This document shows positions 24,387-31,724 of a stretch of 64,000 nt of DNA, one piece after another; position 1 is the stretch's first letter; every line of letters begins with the position of its first letter. A program made the translations under genes and the position numbers. The notes beneath the pieces are model-generated. The model made no database searches, had not been told where the DNA came from, and saw only the letters and a list, made by a program, of their open reading frames with translations. The stretch covers positions 1 to 64,000 of the forward strand of contig CAZZPK010000003.1 of assembly GCA_964655995.1 (NCBI GenBank), given 5' to 3'. The DNA comes from JACPIA01 sp964655995. Lineage in GTDB: Bacteria > Patescibacteriota > Minisyncoccia > Phycocordibacterales > XYD1-FULL-46-19.

Positions 24387-24425
24387 GACCCCCGTCTGCT
24401 TTGCAGGCTGGGGTCTTGTTTTTTA
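24387..24425 (+). terminator. Terminator of the 23058-24368 operon
   Basis: GACCCC/GGGGTC stem with inner CTGC-TTT-GCAG, followed by TTGTTTTTTAT. Confidence 0.8.
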
Positions 24426-24471
24426 TACAACTATAATATATAGTAGTCGGGTACTAAATAAATAAGCCCAT

Positions 24472-24630
24472 ATGTCGCAAGACCATTTAATCAAATTAAC
24501 CTGCAAAAATTGCAAGCGGATCAACTACTGGAGTCGCAAAAATCGCAAGCGGGTAGAGCGCAAAATCGAGCTCAAAAAATACTGCAAGTGGTGCAAAAAG
24601 CAAACCACCCATAACGAGTCCAAAAAATAG
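24472..24630 (+). CDS. rpmG: 50S ribosomal protein L33
   Basis: A 52-residue zinc-ribbon ribosomal protein. It reads MSQDHLIKLTCKNCKRINYW at the start and ends with KKYCKWCKKQTTHNESKK; the two CxxC pairs (residues 11/14 and 38/41) mark the zinc-binding L33 type. A TATAAT-like box lies near 24432. A hairpin terminator overlaps the stop codon. Confidence 0.93.
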   Translation: MSQDHLIKLTCKNCKRINYWSRKNRKRVERKIELKKYCKWCKKQTTHNESKK

Positions 24631-24651
24631 GCTGGAAGACAGCCTATTTTT
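24623..24651 (+). terminator. Terminator of rpmG
   Basis: AAAATAGGCTG pairs with CAGCCTATTTT around a five-base loop, ending in a T-run; the left arm includes the rpmG stop codon. Confidence 0.85.
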
Positions 24652-24671
24652 GTGCCATACTAACTTTACTT

Positions 24672-24743
24672 GGGTCCATAGTTTCAATGGTAAAACAGCG
24701 GTCTCCAAAACCGTCGTTCCCCGTTCGAGTCGGGGTGGACCCG
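24672..24743 (+). tRNA. tRNA-Trp (anticodon CCA)
   Basis: Acceptor GGGTCCA/TGGACCC, anticodon stem GCGGT/ACCGT around CTCCAAA, T-loop TTCGAGT, discriminator G. CCA tail is not encoded. The CCA anticodon with UGA stops nearby fits the standard code. Confidence 0.93.
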
Positions 24744-24771
24744 CCTAGATTTGTGTTATCATTAAAATTAC

Positions 24772-27117
24772 ATGGCTATGCCAAATTTTGAAAAACCATC
24801 AAATGATGAAAAGATACCGGAAATGAAGTTGATGTCCAATAAGAAGCCTAAAGAACTTAAATTGCCTGAGGTTATCGAATTACCCGATCTGCGTACCAAA
24901 GAGGAGCGCCTGATGGACAAGCGTATCGAGAGAGTGAGGAAAAAAATGGGTAAGCCGCCGCTAGGTTTACGCGCTCGTTATCCAATCACACCTGATACTC
25001 CTAAAGTAGAAGAGTCTAAGCCAAAACTCCGTCCGTCAGCCAATAAGCCGCGGCCACCAGTTCGCCGGCGCATACCACCGCCCCACGAGGTTACTGAGTA
25101 TGATGATCAAGGTGATCCGGTCAGTTATTTAAAATCAATAGTTAAAAAGAAAAGTCGCTTATCTAAAAAGCCGGTTAAGCCACCGGCAAAATCTCAACCC
25201 AAATCCCAAAAAGCAAAAGCTAAAAACCCCAAGACCGTTGAGGAGGTCTATCAACAAATGTTGATCGATGCCAAAAGAGGTAAAATTAAACCGCCGGAAG
25301 ACTTGCCGATAGGCGATCCGTTTGATCTGAAAGTTCCCGCTTTTACCAAACCCAAAGAAGTGCCATTAACCGAGGAAGAGGAAAAATATTTTGAAACGCC
25401 GGAAATTAAATCCGTGGTAGATGAGGACATCAGCGAGCCGGAGCATGGCCCAGCAGAGTACGAGCATGATTTGGAAGAGATGGATTATAATGAAGAATCT
25501 TCTATAACGCCAGAACATATACCACCGTCTGTTAGTCGACGTCCAACTCAAAAATCTAAAGTGCCGTCGCATTTGCCGGAGGTTGAAGTGGTCGAGCCTA
25601 CCGCTCCGGTTTATCAAGAAAAAGACTTAGAAGAGGTTTTGCGTATTGGCCACGATAATAGAAGAGACCGCGAGCGTGAAGCACAATTTGTTTTAGAGGC
25701 CGAGCGTCGGGCCATTGATCCACAAGGTCTAGATCAACCTATTTTAAAAGGTACTCCGGAGGGTGATGCTTTTGAAGCCTTGCGCGCAAAAGAAAAAGAA
25801 TTAGAAACTCCCGAAATGCCACCATCTTTGCCAGAGATTAAGCCGGAGGTTGAGAGAGTGGATGAGGATTTTGGACGAATGATGGGAGAGAAGCCGGTTG
25901 GGGAGGAGGCTAAACAGTCGGCGTGGAAGAAGTTTAAGGAGGCTGGCGCCGATTTGGGTGGCGCCATCGCCGACGAGATTAAAGAAAAGTTTAAGCCGGT
26001 GGGCGAGAGATTGCAGAGCGGCGCCGAGAGGGCGGTCAATGCTTGGCGCTTTGCTCGCGAGCGGGTCAAGGGTGTGGCCACCTTCGGCTTTTGGGAGGTG
26101 CATGAGGCGGAATATTTGCGTTCGGAGGTTAAGGGTGTGTCTAAAGAGGCCAGTCGTAATACCAAATTATTACAACGAGAACAAAATTTAACTTACGATG
26201 ATGAGCATGAGGAAGCTAACCGAATGAATAATCTCTATGACCAGTTGGGTATTGAGGAGCGTAACGCTTTGCCGCCACAGGAATTGTATCGCAATATGGC
26301 CAACTGGGTTTCAGCGGAAAAGATCAGTCAAAATAAAGAAATTGAGCAAGAGTTGGTTGACGGTGCTCTAAGTACTTTGCGCGAGCGTTTTGCCAAAAAA
26401 GTCGATTTTCGTGGCCGGCCGATTTTAACTGAAGAGAAATTATTTAATATTGAGTCCGAGTTGCGCCGAACCGCTTCCGTTGCTCGTTATACTCAAATTG
26501 ACCGCGATATTATTAATTACAATAAATTAATCCGCAAAAATCTCGATCCGGAGTGGTATCGGCGCTATGTGGCCGGCGGCATCGAGTTTGCATTGGCGAG
26601 TGTCGCTTTGGGAGCCGTTGCTTATACAAGCAGCGCCAAGATCGGCGCATGGTGGGGCGGCCGTATGGCCAAAAAAGCGCTCGGTACTGGTGTTAAACAG
26701 GCGGCTGAGCGAGTAATGCACGCCGATGCGCCAACCGGCACCGGCAGTAGTTACGTCCAAGATCTTATTAAAAAATTCCTTACTCCCACAGCCGCCGGCG
26801 GGGTGGAGTTGGAGGATTTGCCCATGCCCGACGAGGAGCTAATAGATAAAGGCGACAATATTTGGAATATTACCAAAGATTATTTGTCTAACCATGGCAT
26901 TAAAAATCCGACCAATGCTCAAATTTTGGAGGCGGCCAAAGAGGTCGCCAAAGAGAACAATATCGCGGTTAAAGAGTGGGGCATTAGCGGCGAGATCTCT
27001 GATAGGCAGTTACGTCCCGGTAAAGTCTTGTCGCTTAAGAGTTTAGCCGCCAAGGCGGCGCTCTTGGCCGGCAAAAAAGCAGTCAAAGCCGCGGTTAATA
27101 TTGCAATGGAATCTTAA
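24772..27117 (+). CDS. Large charged membrane protein with C-terminal LysM-like domain
   Basis: A 781-residue protein. Residues 1-370 are Pro/Lys/Glu-rich and probably disordered (VRRRIPPPHEV and similar), 390-590 are helical, a membrane helix lies near 600-620 (FALASVALGAVAYTSSA), and 690-770 read as a LysM-like unit (KGDNIWNITKDYLSNHGIKNP then LRPGKVLSL). The topology suggests a long cytoplasmic tail with a wall-binding end outside. Two in-frame ATGs (24772 and 24778) fit -10 boxes TATCAT 24757 and TAAAAT 24763 respectively. It leads into the gene at 27123. Confidence 0.6.
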   Translation: MAMPNFEKPSNDEKIPEMKLMSNKKPKELKLPEVIELPDLRTKEERLMDKRIERVRKKMGKPPLGLRARYPITPDTPKVEESKPKLRPSANKPRPPVRRRIPPPHEVTEYDDQGDPVSYLKSIVKKKSRLSKKPVKPPAKSQPKSQKAKAKNPKTVEEVYQQMLIDAKRGKIKPPEDLPIGDPFDLKVPAFTKPKEVPLTEEEEKYFETPEIKSVVDEDISEPEHGPAEYEHDLEEMDYNEESSITPEHIPPSVSRRPTQKSKVPSHLPEVEVVEPTAPVYQEKDLEEVLRIGHDNRRDREREAQFVLEAERRAIDPQGLDQPILKGTPEGDAFEALRAKEKELETPEMPPSLPEIKPEVERVDEDFGRMMGEKPVGEEAKQSAWKKFKEAGADLGGAIADEIKEKFKPVGERLQSGAERAVNAWRFARERVKGVATFGFWEVHEAEYLRSEVKGVSKEASRNTKLLQREQNLTYDDEHEEANRMNNLYDQLGIEERNALPPQELYRNMANWVSAEKISQNKEIEQELVDGALSTLRERFAKKVDFRGRPILTEEKLFNIESELRRTASVARYTQIDRDIINYNKLIRKNLDPEWYRRYVAGGIEFALASVALGAVAYTSSAKIGAWWGGRMAKKALGTGVKQAAERVMHADAPTGTGSSYVQDLIKKFLTPTAAGGVELEDLPMPDEELIDKGDNIWNITKDYLSNHGIKNPTNAQILEAAKEVAKENNIAVKEWGISGEISDRQLRPGKVLSLKSLAAKAALLAGKKAVKAAVNIAMES

Positions 27118-27122
27118 AAATT

Positions 27123-27467
27123 ATGACTATCATGACCATCGCACAAAAAGCAGAAAAGATTGGTGAGTTGCTCGCCGCCTCGCCGATCAGCGAGGAGCTT
27201 AAGACGGCGATTTTAAATAATTTGGGCGAGATGCCCGAGCGGGCGCTCGATGCTTTACTTACAGCTTTAACCAACGAGCATCAGCTGTTTGGCAATTTGG
27301 CCCTGGAGCTTGAAAAATTCACCGCTCACCAAAACGAGTATTGGCGCGACCTGGAGGAGGAGCAGCGTGAGGCCGTCGATGATGTGGTGGCCAAGCACGT
27401 TCGGGAGCTCGAGGAGGAGCTCACTAAAAGTGATTTGCGCAGCTCTTTAGACAAGTTGACAAGCTAG
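27123..27467 (+). CDS. Small helical acidic protein
   Basis: A 114-residue protein, not recognised. It is all-helical and acidic, with a heptad-like C-terminal half (WRDLEEEQREAVDDVVAKHV, RELEEELTKS). It starts five bases after the LysM-like gene and is probably in its transcript. Its last 44 bases overlap the 3' end of miaA on the opposite strand, a convergent overlap that suggests a tightly packed genome. Confidence 0.65.
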   Translation: MTIMTIAQKAEKIGELLAASPISEELKTAILNNLGEMPERALDALLTALTNEHQLFGNLALELEKFTAHQNEYWRDLEEEQREAVDDVVAKHVRELEEELTKSDLRSSLDKLTS

Positions 27468-28314
27468 GCGATTTAAGCCAGACAATTTGGTGATTACTTT
27501 TAAACCAAGTGCGTTGCCGCTTGGCAAAGCGCCAAATATCCTGCTCTAACTCTTTTACCAGTTCTTGTTTACTGATTTTGCCCTGGAGATGGCGGGCCAC
27601 CGAGCGATACTCTAAGCCCAGCTCCCCAAGCCTTTTCCAGCTCAAGCCTTGCTGGTGCAATTTTTTAACTTCGGCCACCAGCCCCTGCTTGAGGCGCGCC
27701 GTCAGCCGCCTGTTTATTTTTTGTTTTAAAATCTGATCGGGTAAATCAAGGCCGATAAACAGCGGCTCATACTCGGGTTTGGCTTTAAGCTTAGGCACTC
27801 GGCCCAAAGCGCGCGCAATCTCAATGGCTCGGATCAGGCGGCGGGGATTATGCCGGTCGATAGTTTTAGCCCGGGCGGGGTCAAGGGCGCGCAGTTTTTG
27901 GTACAGTTGGTCGGTTGGTAATTTGGCCAGGATTGCTCGCAATTTGTCATTGGGCGGCACCTCGGGCCAAACGAGCCCGCCAACCAAAGCGTCGATATAA
28001 AAGCCGGTGCCGCCGACGATAATCGGCGTTTTGTTCTTCTTGATTATTTTAGCAATCGCTTTCTCGCCTAATTTTTTAAATTGATTTGCCGTAAAGCGCT
28101 TTTTAGGCGAGGCGACGTCCAAGAGATAGTGGGGGACGCCCTCCATTTCTTTCTTGCTGATTTTTCCACTGCCGATGTTTAGGCCGCGGTAAACTTGGCG
28201 CGAGTCGGCCGAGATCACTTCGCCACCTATTTTTTTAGCCAGTTTTACCGCCAAGGCGCTTTTGCCGGTGGCGGTTGGGCCCACTATAACGATGATTTTT
28301 GGTTTAGTCTCCAC
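27424..28314 (-). CDS. miaA: tRNA dimethylallyltransferase
   Basis: Adds an isopentenyl group to A37 of tRNAs that read UNN codons. The 296-residue protein has the P-loop GPTATGKSALA (12-22), SADSRQVYRGL, VGGTGFYIDALV and the C-terminal KRQRTWFKSN motif. The start codon is GTG at 28314 and there is no Shine-Dalgarno. tRNA-Leu, Cys, Trp and Tyr substrates are encoded in this window. Upstream lies the terminator of the gene at 28378. Confidence 0.95.
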   Translation of the reverse strand: METKPKIIVIVGPTATGKSALAVKLAKKIGGEVISADSRQVYRGLNIGSGKISKKEMEGVPHYLLDVASPKKRFTANQFKKLGEKAIAKIIKKNKTPIIVGGTGFYIDALVGGLVWPEVPPNDKLRAILAKLPTDQLYQKLRALDPARAKTIDRHNPRRLIRAIEIARALGRVPKLKAKPEYEPLFIGLDLPDQILKQKINRRLTARLKQGLVAEVKKLHQQGLSWKRLGELGLEYRSVARHLQGKISKQELVKELEQDIWRFAKRQRTWFKSNHQIVWLKSPSLSTCLKSCANHF

Positions 28315-28334
28315 CCTGCCACCGTAGCGTAAAT

Positions 28335-28370
28335 AAAGAGCGCCGGCAAGGTGCAGCGCACCTTGCCGGC
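28335..28370 (-). terminator. Terminator of the 28378 gene
   Basis: A perfect 13-base stem, GCCGGCAAGGTGC with its complement around AGC, followed on the minus strand by GCTCTTTATTT. Confidence 0.85.
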
Positions 28371-28377
28371 TTAAATT

Positions 28378-28716
28378 CTAAAACCAAATTTCGGTATTGT
28401 CCTTATAAAGGCATACTTGCACTTCCTGTACTACTGGCCCGTCAACGGCGAGCAGCACGAGCCATCTCGGTTTGGCAAAGCCCAGACTATGCAGTCCGTC
28501 AGCCAATTGGCCGCGCTCCTCGTTCGTCATCAGTCGGCATTGTCCCGGCAAAATAAATTGGACCACCGACTGTCGGGATAATTTAAGCAAACAGCGCCGG
28601 AGCCTGGGGTTTCTGATTAAGGAATGAGCCCCGCGGATTTTTGACTTCCGTCGCCCTCTTTTTCTTTGTTGCTGGTCGTCTGTCGCCCAAAAGGGCACTA
28701 CCGCATCTGCCGCCAT
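28378..28716 (-). CDS. Orphan basic protein of the Shine-Dalgarno class, 112 aa
   Basis: Not recognised. The first half is very basic (RKRGRRKSKIRGAHSLIRNP, RLRRCLLKLSRQS) and could bind nucleic acid; the second half looks like an alpha/beta domain (ADGLHSLGFAKPRWLVLLAV, DGPVVQEVQVCLYKD). It begins after AAGGAGG, has a consensus promoter on the minus strand and its own terminator, so it forms a one-gene unit between miaA and a GIY-YIG gene. Confidence 0.6.
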   Translation of the reverse strand: MAADAVVPFWATDDQQQRKRGRRKSKIRGAHSLIRNPRLRRCLLKLSRQSVVQFILPGQCRLMTNEERGQLADGLHSLGFAKPRWLVLLAVDGPVVQEVQVCLYKDNTEIWF

Positions 28717-28763
28717 ACTGCCTCCTTCTGGGGCACATTCTCGCCCCGCTATGATCTGATTTG

Positions 28764-28791
28764 ATTATAGCTAAATAGCCCCAATTGTCTA
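28764..28791 (-). promoter_or_regulatory. Promoter of the 28378 gene
   Basis: On the minus strand TAGACA (complement of 28786-28791) and TATAAT (complement of 28764-28769), 16-base spacer; the -35 overlaps the stop codon of the GIY-YIG gene. The leader is about 40 bases. Confidence 0.7.
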
Positions 28792-29046
28792 ATTTTTAAA
28801 ATATTTAGCTAACTGCTTCTTAATAAATCGATGCCCGGCGCCACTTTTTAAAAATTTTTCTCTTCCTAAGGCATCACCTTTATTTAAATACATTTCAGCA
28901 TAAATGAGTTTTAGCTCGTTTTTAGTACTAGTGTAAGGGCTATGTTTTCTCTTGTGGTCTTTTAATCTTTGCTTTAAATCATGAGTAAAGCCAATATACC
29001 AGGTTTTATCAACTTGATCTTCAAGTATATACACAACAAAAGACAT
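28789..29046 (-). CDS. Single-domain GIY-YIG endonuclease
   Basis: An 85-residue GIY-YIG domain: FVVYILEDQVDKTWYIGFTHDLKQRLKDHKRKH in two pieces, then the Glu-containing helix ALGREKFLKSGAGHRFIKKQ. It is only distantly similar to the copy at 21649. Like that copy it lies beside a tRNA gene, here 140 bases from tRNA-Leu(CAA) with a palindromic repeat between. The region is AT-rich relative to flanking core genes, consistent with transfer. Confidence 0.85.
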   Translation of the reverse strand: MSFVVYILEDQVDKTWYIGFTHDLKQRLKDHKRKHSPYTSTKNELKLIYAEMYLNKGDALGREKFLKSGAGHRFIKKQLAKYFKN

Positions 29047-29138
29047 GCTCGTAAAATAAAATGGACTGACCCCATTTTATCACGAGCCACCTAAAACACT
29101 TGGTTACCTGTGGTCGCGCCAAACTTAATCTAGTTTTT

Positions 29139-29189
29139 GTGGCTGCGCCACGTGACACGTAGCGTCCTCGCTTTACGTGTTTTACGTGG
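29139..29189 (-). repeat. tRNA-3'-end palindromic repeat, copy 3 (diverged)
   Basis: A 51-base version of the element at 13422 and 13560, again starting with the CCA of a tRNA. The first hairpin has been enlarged (inner AGCG/CGCT stem) while the GTGGC-GCA-GCCAC hairpin is kept, so structure rather than sequence is conserved. Confidence 0.7.
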
Positions 29190-29273
29190 TGCCGCGGGAG
29201 AGACTCGAACTCTCACAATCTTGCGATTAATAGATTTTGAGTCTATCGCGTCTACCAATTCCGCCACCGCGGC
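29187..29273 (-). tRNA. tRNA-Leu (anticodon CAA)
   Basis: Acceptor GCCGCGG/CCGCGGC, anticodon stem ATAGA/TCTAT around CTCAAAA, class II variable arm, T-loop TTCGAGT. CCA is encoded within the palindromic repeat. Confidence 0.95.
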
Positions 29274-29331
29274 AATACTCTGCCATCTTAGCAATTTTTA
29301 GCCCAAAATCAAACATGTTACAATAATGCCA

Positions 29332-30282
29332 ATGGAGCCCATTTCCCGCGGCGACTCGATCTTTTGGATCGAGGTCGACAAAATCAAAGCCAACCCCTTC
29401 CAGCCTCGGCATGAGTTTAACGAGGATCGTTTGCGCGATTTGGCCGACTCGATCCGCCAATACGGCGTACTCCAGCCTTTGGTAGTGACGCGCAAGGAGA
29501 TTGAGCGCGAGGACGGCGGCCTCTCGGTGGAGTACGAGCTCATTGCCGGCGAGCGGCGTCTCCGCGCCTCTAAAATTGCCGGCATTAGCCAAGTGCCCGC
29601 TATTATCAAAAGCGGCGAGCAGACCGATAAGATGAAGTTGGAGCTCGCGATTATCGAGAACCTCCAGCGCGAGGATCTTAATCCGCTCGATCGGGCGCAA
29701 GCGTTCCATCAACTGGTCAACGAGTTTGGCCTCAAACACACCGAGGTGGCCAAGCGCGTGGGCCGCAGCCGCGAGTACGTCTCCAACACCTTGCGCCTGC
29801 TTGCTTTGCCGCAGGTGGCGCTCGACGCTTTAATGTCCGGCCAAATTACCGAGGGCCATACTCGGCCGATTTTAATGTTGGTGGATCGGCCGGAGGAGCA
29901 GTTGGCCTTATTCCACGAGATCGTGACCAAGCGCTTAAATGTCCGCGAGTCCGAGCAAATTGCCCGTCGCATCGCCTACGACAAAGTGCGCAAAAAAGAC
30001 ACTTTTATCCCGCCGGAGATCATTGAGTTGGAGGAGAAATTGACGGAAAAATTCGGTACCCGGGTCAAGGTCGACCGCAAAGACAAGGGCGGGCGAGTGA
30101 CCATCGACTTTTTTTCCGACGCTGATTTGCGGCACATTTTAGACTTGATGGCTCAAAGCGCCGAGGCCGCTCCGACTGCCGAGGCCGCCGAGGGTGATCA
30201 ACAGGAGTCCGACCAGCCGCCGGCGGCGGAGCCCGCGGCGGGCGACGACGAGCTTTACTCCGTCAGGCATTTTTCCCTTTAA
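29332..30282 (+). CDS. parB: ParB/Spo0J-like partition protein
   Basis: Chromosome-segregation CTPase/DNA-binding protein. The 316 residues contain IKANPFQPRHEF, the GERRLRASK catalytic box, the ENLQREDLNPLDRA block, the helix-turn-helix (TEVAKRVGRSREYVSNTLRLL) and a short C-terminal dimer region after an Ala/Glu/Pro-rich linker-like tail. An upstream ATG at 29326 is only one base from the TACAAT -10 (29319-29324), so ATG 29332 is preferred. No parA is adjacent. Convergent with relA by a four-base overlap. Confidence 0.92.
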   Translation: MEPISRGDSIFWIEVDKIKANPFQPRHEFNEDRLRDLADSIRQYGVLQPLVVTRKEIEREDGGLSVEYELIAGERRLRASKIAGISQVPAIIKSGEQTDKMKLELAIIENLQREDLNPLDRAQAFHQLVNEFGLKHTEVAKRVGRSREYVSNTLRLLALPQVALDALMSGQITEGHTRPILMLVDRPEEQLALFHEIVTKRLNVRESEQIARRIAYDKVRKKDTFIPPEIIELEEKLTEKFGTRVKVDRKDKGGRVTIDFFSDADLRHILDLMAQSAEAAPTAEAAEGDQQESDQPPAAEPAAGDDELYSVRHFSL

Positions 30283-31724
30283 TTTAATTTTTGGAGATAA
30301 GATTTGATATGTTTGCGGGCAAGGCCGGTTTTGACGTGCTCGAGCCACTTTACCGACGGCCGATTAGACTTTTTAGTCTCAATTAAGATCACGTCATCGT
30401 TTTTAAGTACTGTGGTGAGAGCCACAAATTTGCCGTTAACGGTAGCGCCGCTGGCGTGATCGCCGATCTCGGAGTGGATCGCATAGGCAAAATCAAGCGC
30501 CGTGGCGCCGACCGGCAGCTCAATCACGTCGCCCTTGGGGGTAAAGACAAAAATCCGATCCTCAAAAAAGTCGGTTTTAAGCGCGGTCAAATAATCCTCC
30601 GAGTGTTGGGCCTCTTTTTGCCATTCCAGCAATTTGTTAAGCCAGGCGAGCTTGGGGTCGTTTAGGCGCGGCTTTTTGGCTTTGCCGTTTTCGTCATAAA
30701 TTAAGTGGGAGGCCAGGCCATACTCGGCCTCCTCATGCATATCCTCGGTCCTGATCTGGATCTCGGCCATACTGCCGTCGCCGGCAAAGATGGTGGTATG
30801 GATGCTTTGATAACCGTTGGGTTTGGGATTGGCAATATAGTCTTTGAGGCGGCCGGAGACCGGTTTCCATAAAGTGTGGATGAGGCCTAATACTTGGTAG
30901 CAGTCGGCCACCGTCGGCACAATCACTCGCAGGGCCGAGATGTCGTAAATCTGATCGATATTCATTTGGTGGCGCTTTAATTTTTCGTACAGACTATAAA
31001 GATACTTGATCCGATATTCGATCTTGATGTCCTTGATCCCTTGGGCTACGGCCTCGCGCGAGAGAGTGCGATACAATTTCTCTAGCCGCTTAATGCTCTC
31101 GCGGCCTTTGGTTTTGCGGAGAGCGGTGACCGCGGCGTACTCTTTAGGGTAAGCGTAGGGGAAGGCGCCGTCCTCCAAAGCGCCTTTGATCTTCCACATC
31201 CCGAGGCGATTGGCGAGCGGGGCGTATATCTCAAGCGTTTCCAGCGCGATCCGCTTTTGCTTGTCTTTGGGGACATGTTGGAGAGTGCGGATATTGTGCA
31301 GGCGATCAGCCAAGCGGATCATGATTACCCGCAGATCTTTGGCCATGGCGACAAATAATTTACGCAAGCTCTCAACGTGGCGTTCGACGCCCTGGTATTT
31401 TAATTGGCCGAGTTTGGTTACCCCGTCCACCAAAAAGGCGACAGTCTCGCCAAATTCTCTAACCAAATCGTCGCGCGTTACCGTCGTGTCCTCTAAAACA
31501 TCATGGAGCAGTCCGGCGGCGATAGTCTCATTGTCGGTCCGGAGGCCGGCTAAGATTTTGGCCACTTCGAGCGGGTGGGCGATATACTCCTCGCCGGAGA
31601 GGCGTTTTTGCCCGTCATGAGCCTTGAGAGCAAAGTGGTAGGCGCGCTCGATTAGTCCACTGTCGGTATTTAGAGGCAATAAGTCGATTAACTCTTTAAT
31701 TTGTGGGGATGGTGATTGGGGCAT
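30279..31724 (-). CDS. RelA/SpoT-type (p)ppGpp synthetase/hydrolase without ACT domain
   Basis: Makes and degrades the alarmone (p)ppGpp. The 481 residues contain an HD hydrolase domain (LLHDVLED, His74-Asp75), the synthetase domain (DISALRVIVP, GRLKDYIANPKPNGYQSIH, EIQIRTEDMHEEAE) and a TGS domain (IFVFTPKGDVIELPVGATAL). The usual C-terminal helical and ACT domains (about 250 residues) are missing, so regulation by the ribosome or amino acids would differ. Its start lies 37 bases inside the end of topA, indicating one transcript. Confidence 0.92.
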   Translation of the reverse strand: MPQSPSPQIKELIDLLPLNTDSGLIERAYHFALKAHDGQKRLSGEEYIAHPLEVAKILAGLRTDNETIAAGLLHDVLEDTTVTRDDLVREFGETVAFLVDGVTKLGQLKYQGVERHVESLRKLFVAMAKDLRVIMIRLADRLHNIRTLQHVPKDKQKRIALETLEIYAPLANRLGMWKIKGALEDGAFPYAYPKEYAAVTALRKTKGRESIKRLEKLYRTLSREAVAQGIKDIKIEYRIKYLYSLYEKLKRHQMNIDQIYDISALRVIVPTVADCYQVLGLIHTLWKPVSGRLKDYIANPKPNGYQSIHTTIFAGDGSMAEIQIRTEDMHEEAEYGLASHLIYDENGKAKKPRLNDPKLAWLNKLLEWQKEAQHSEDYLTALKTDFFEDRIFVFTPKGDVIELPVGATALDFAYAIHSEIGDHASGATVNGKFVALTTVLKNDDVILIETKKSNRPSVKWLEHVKTGLARKHIKSYLQKLN

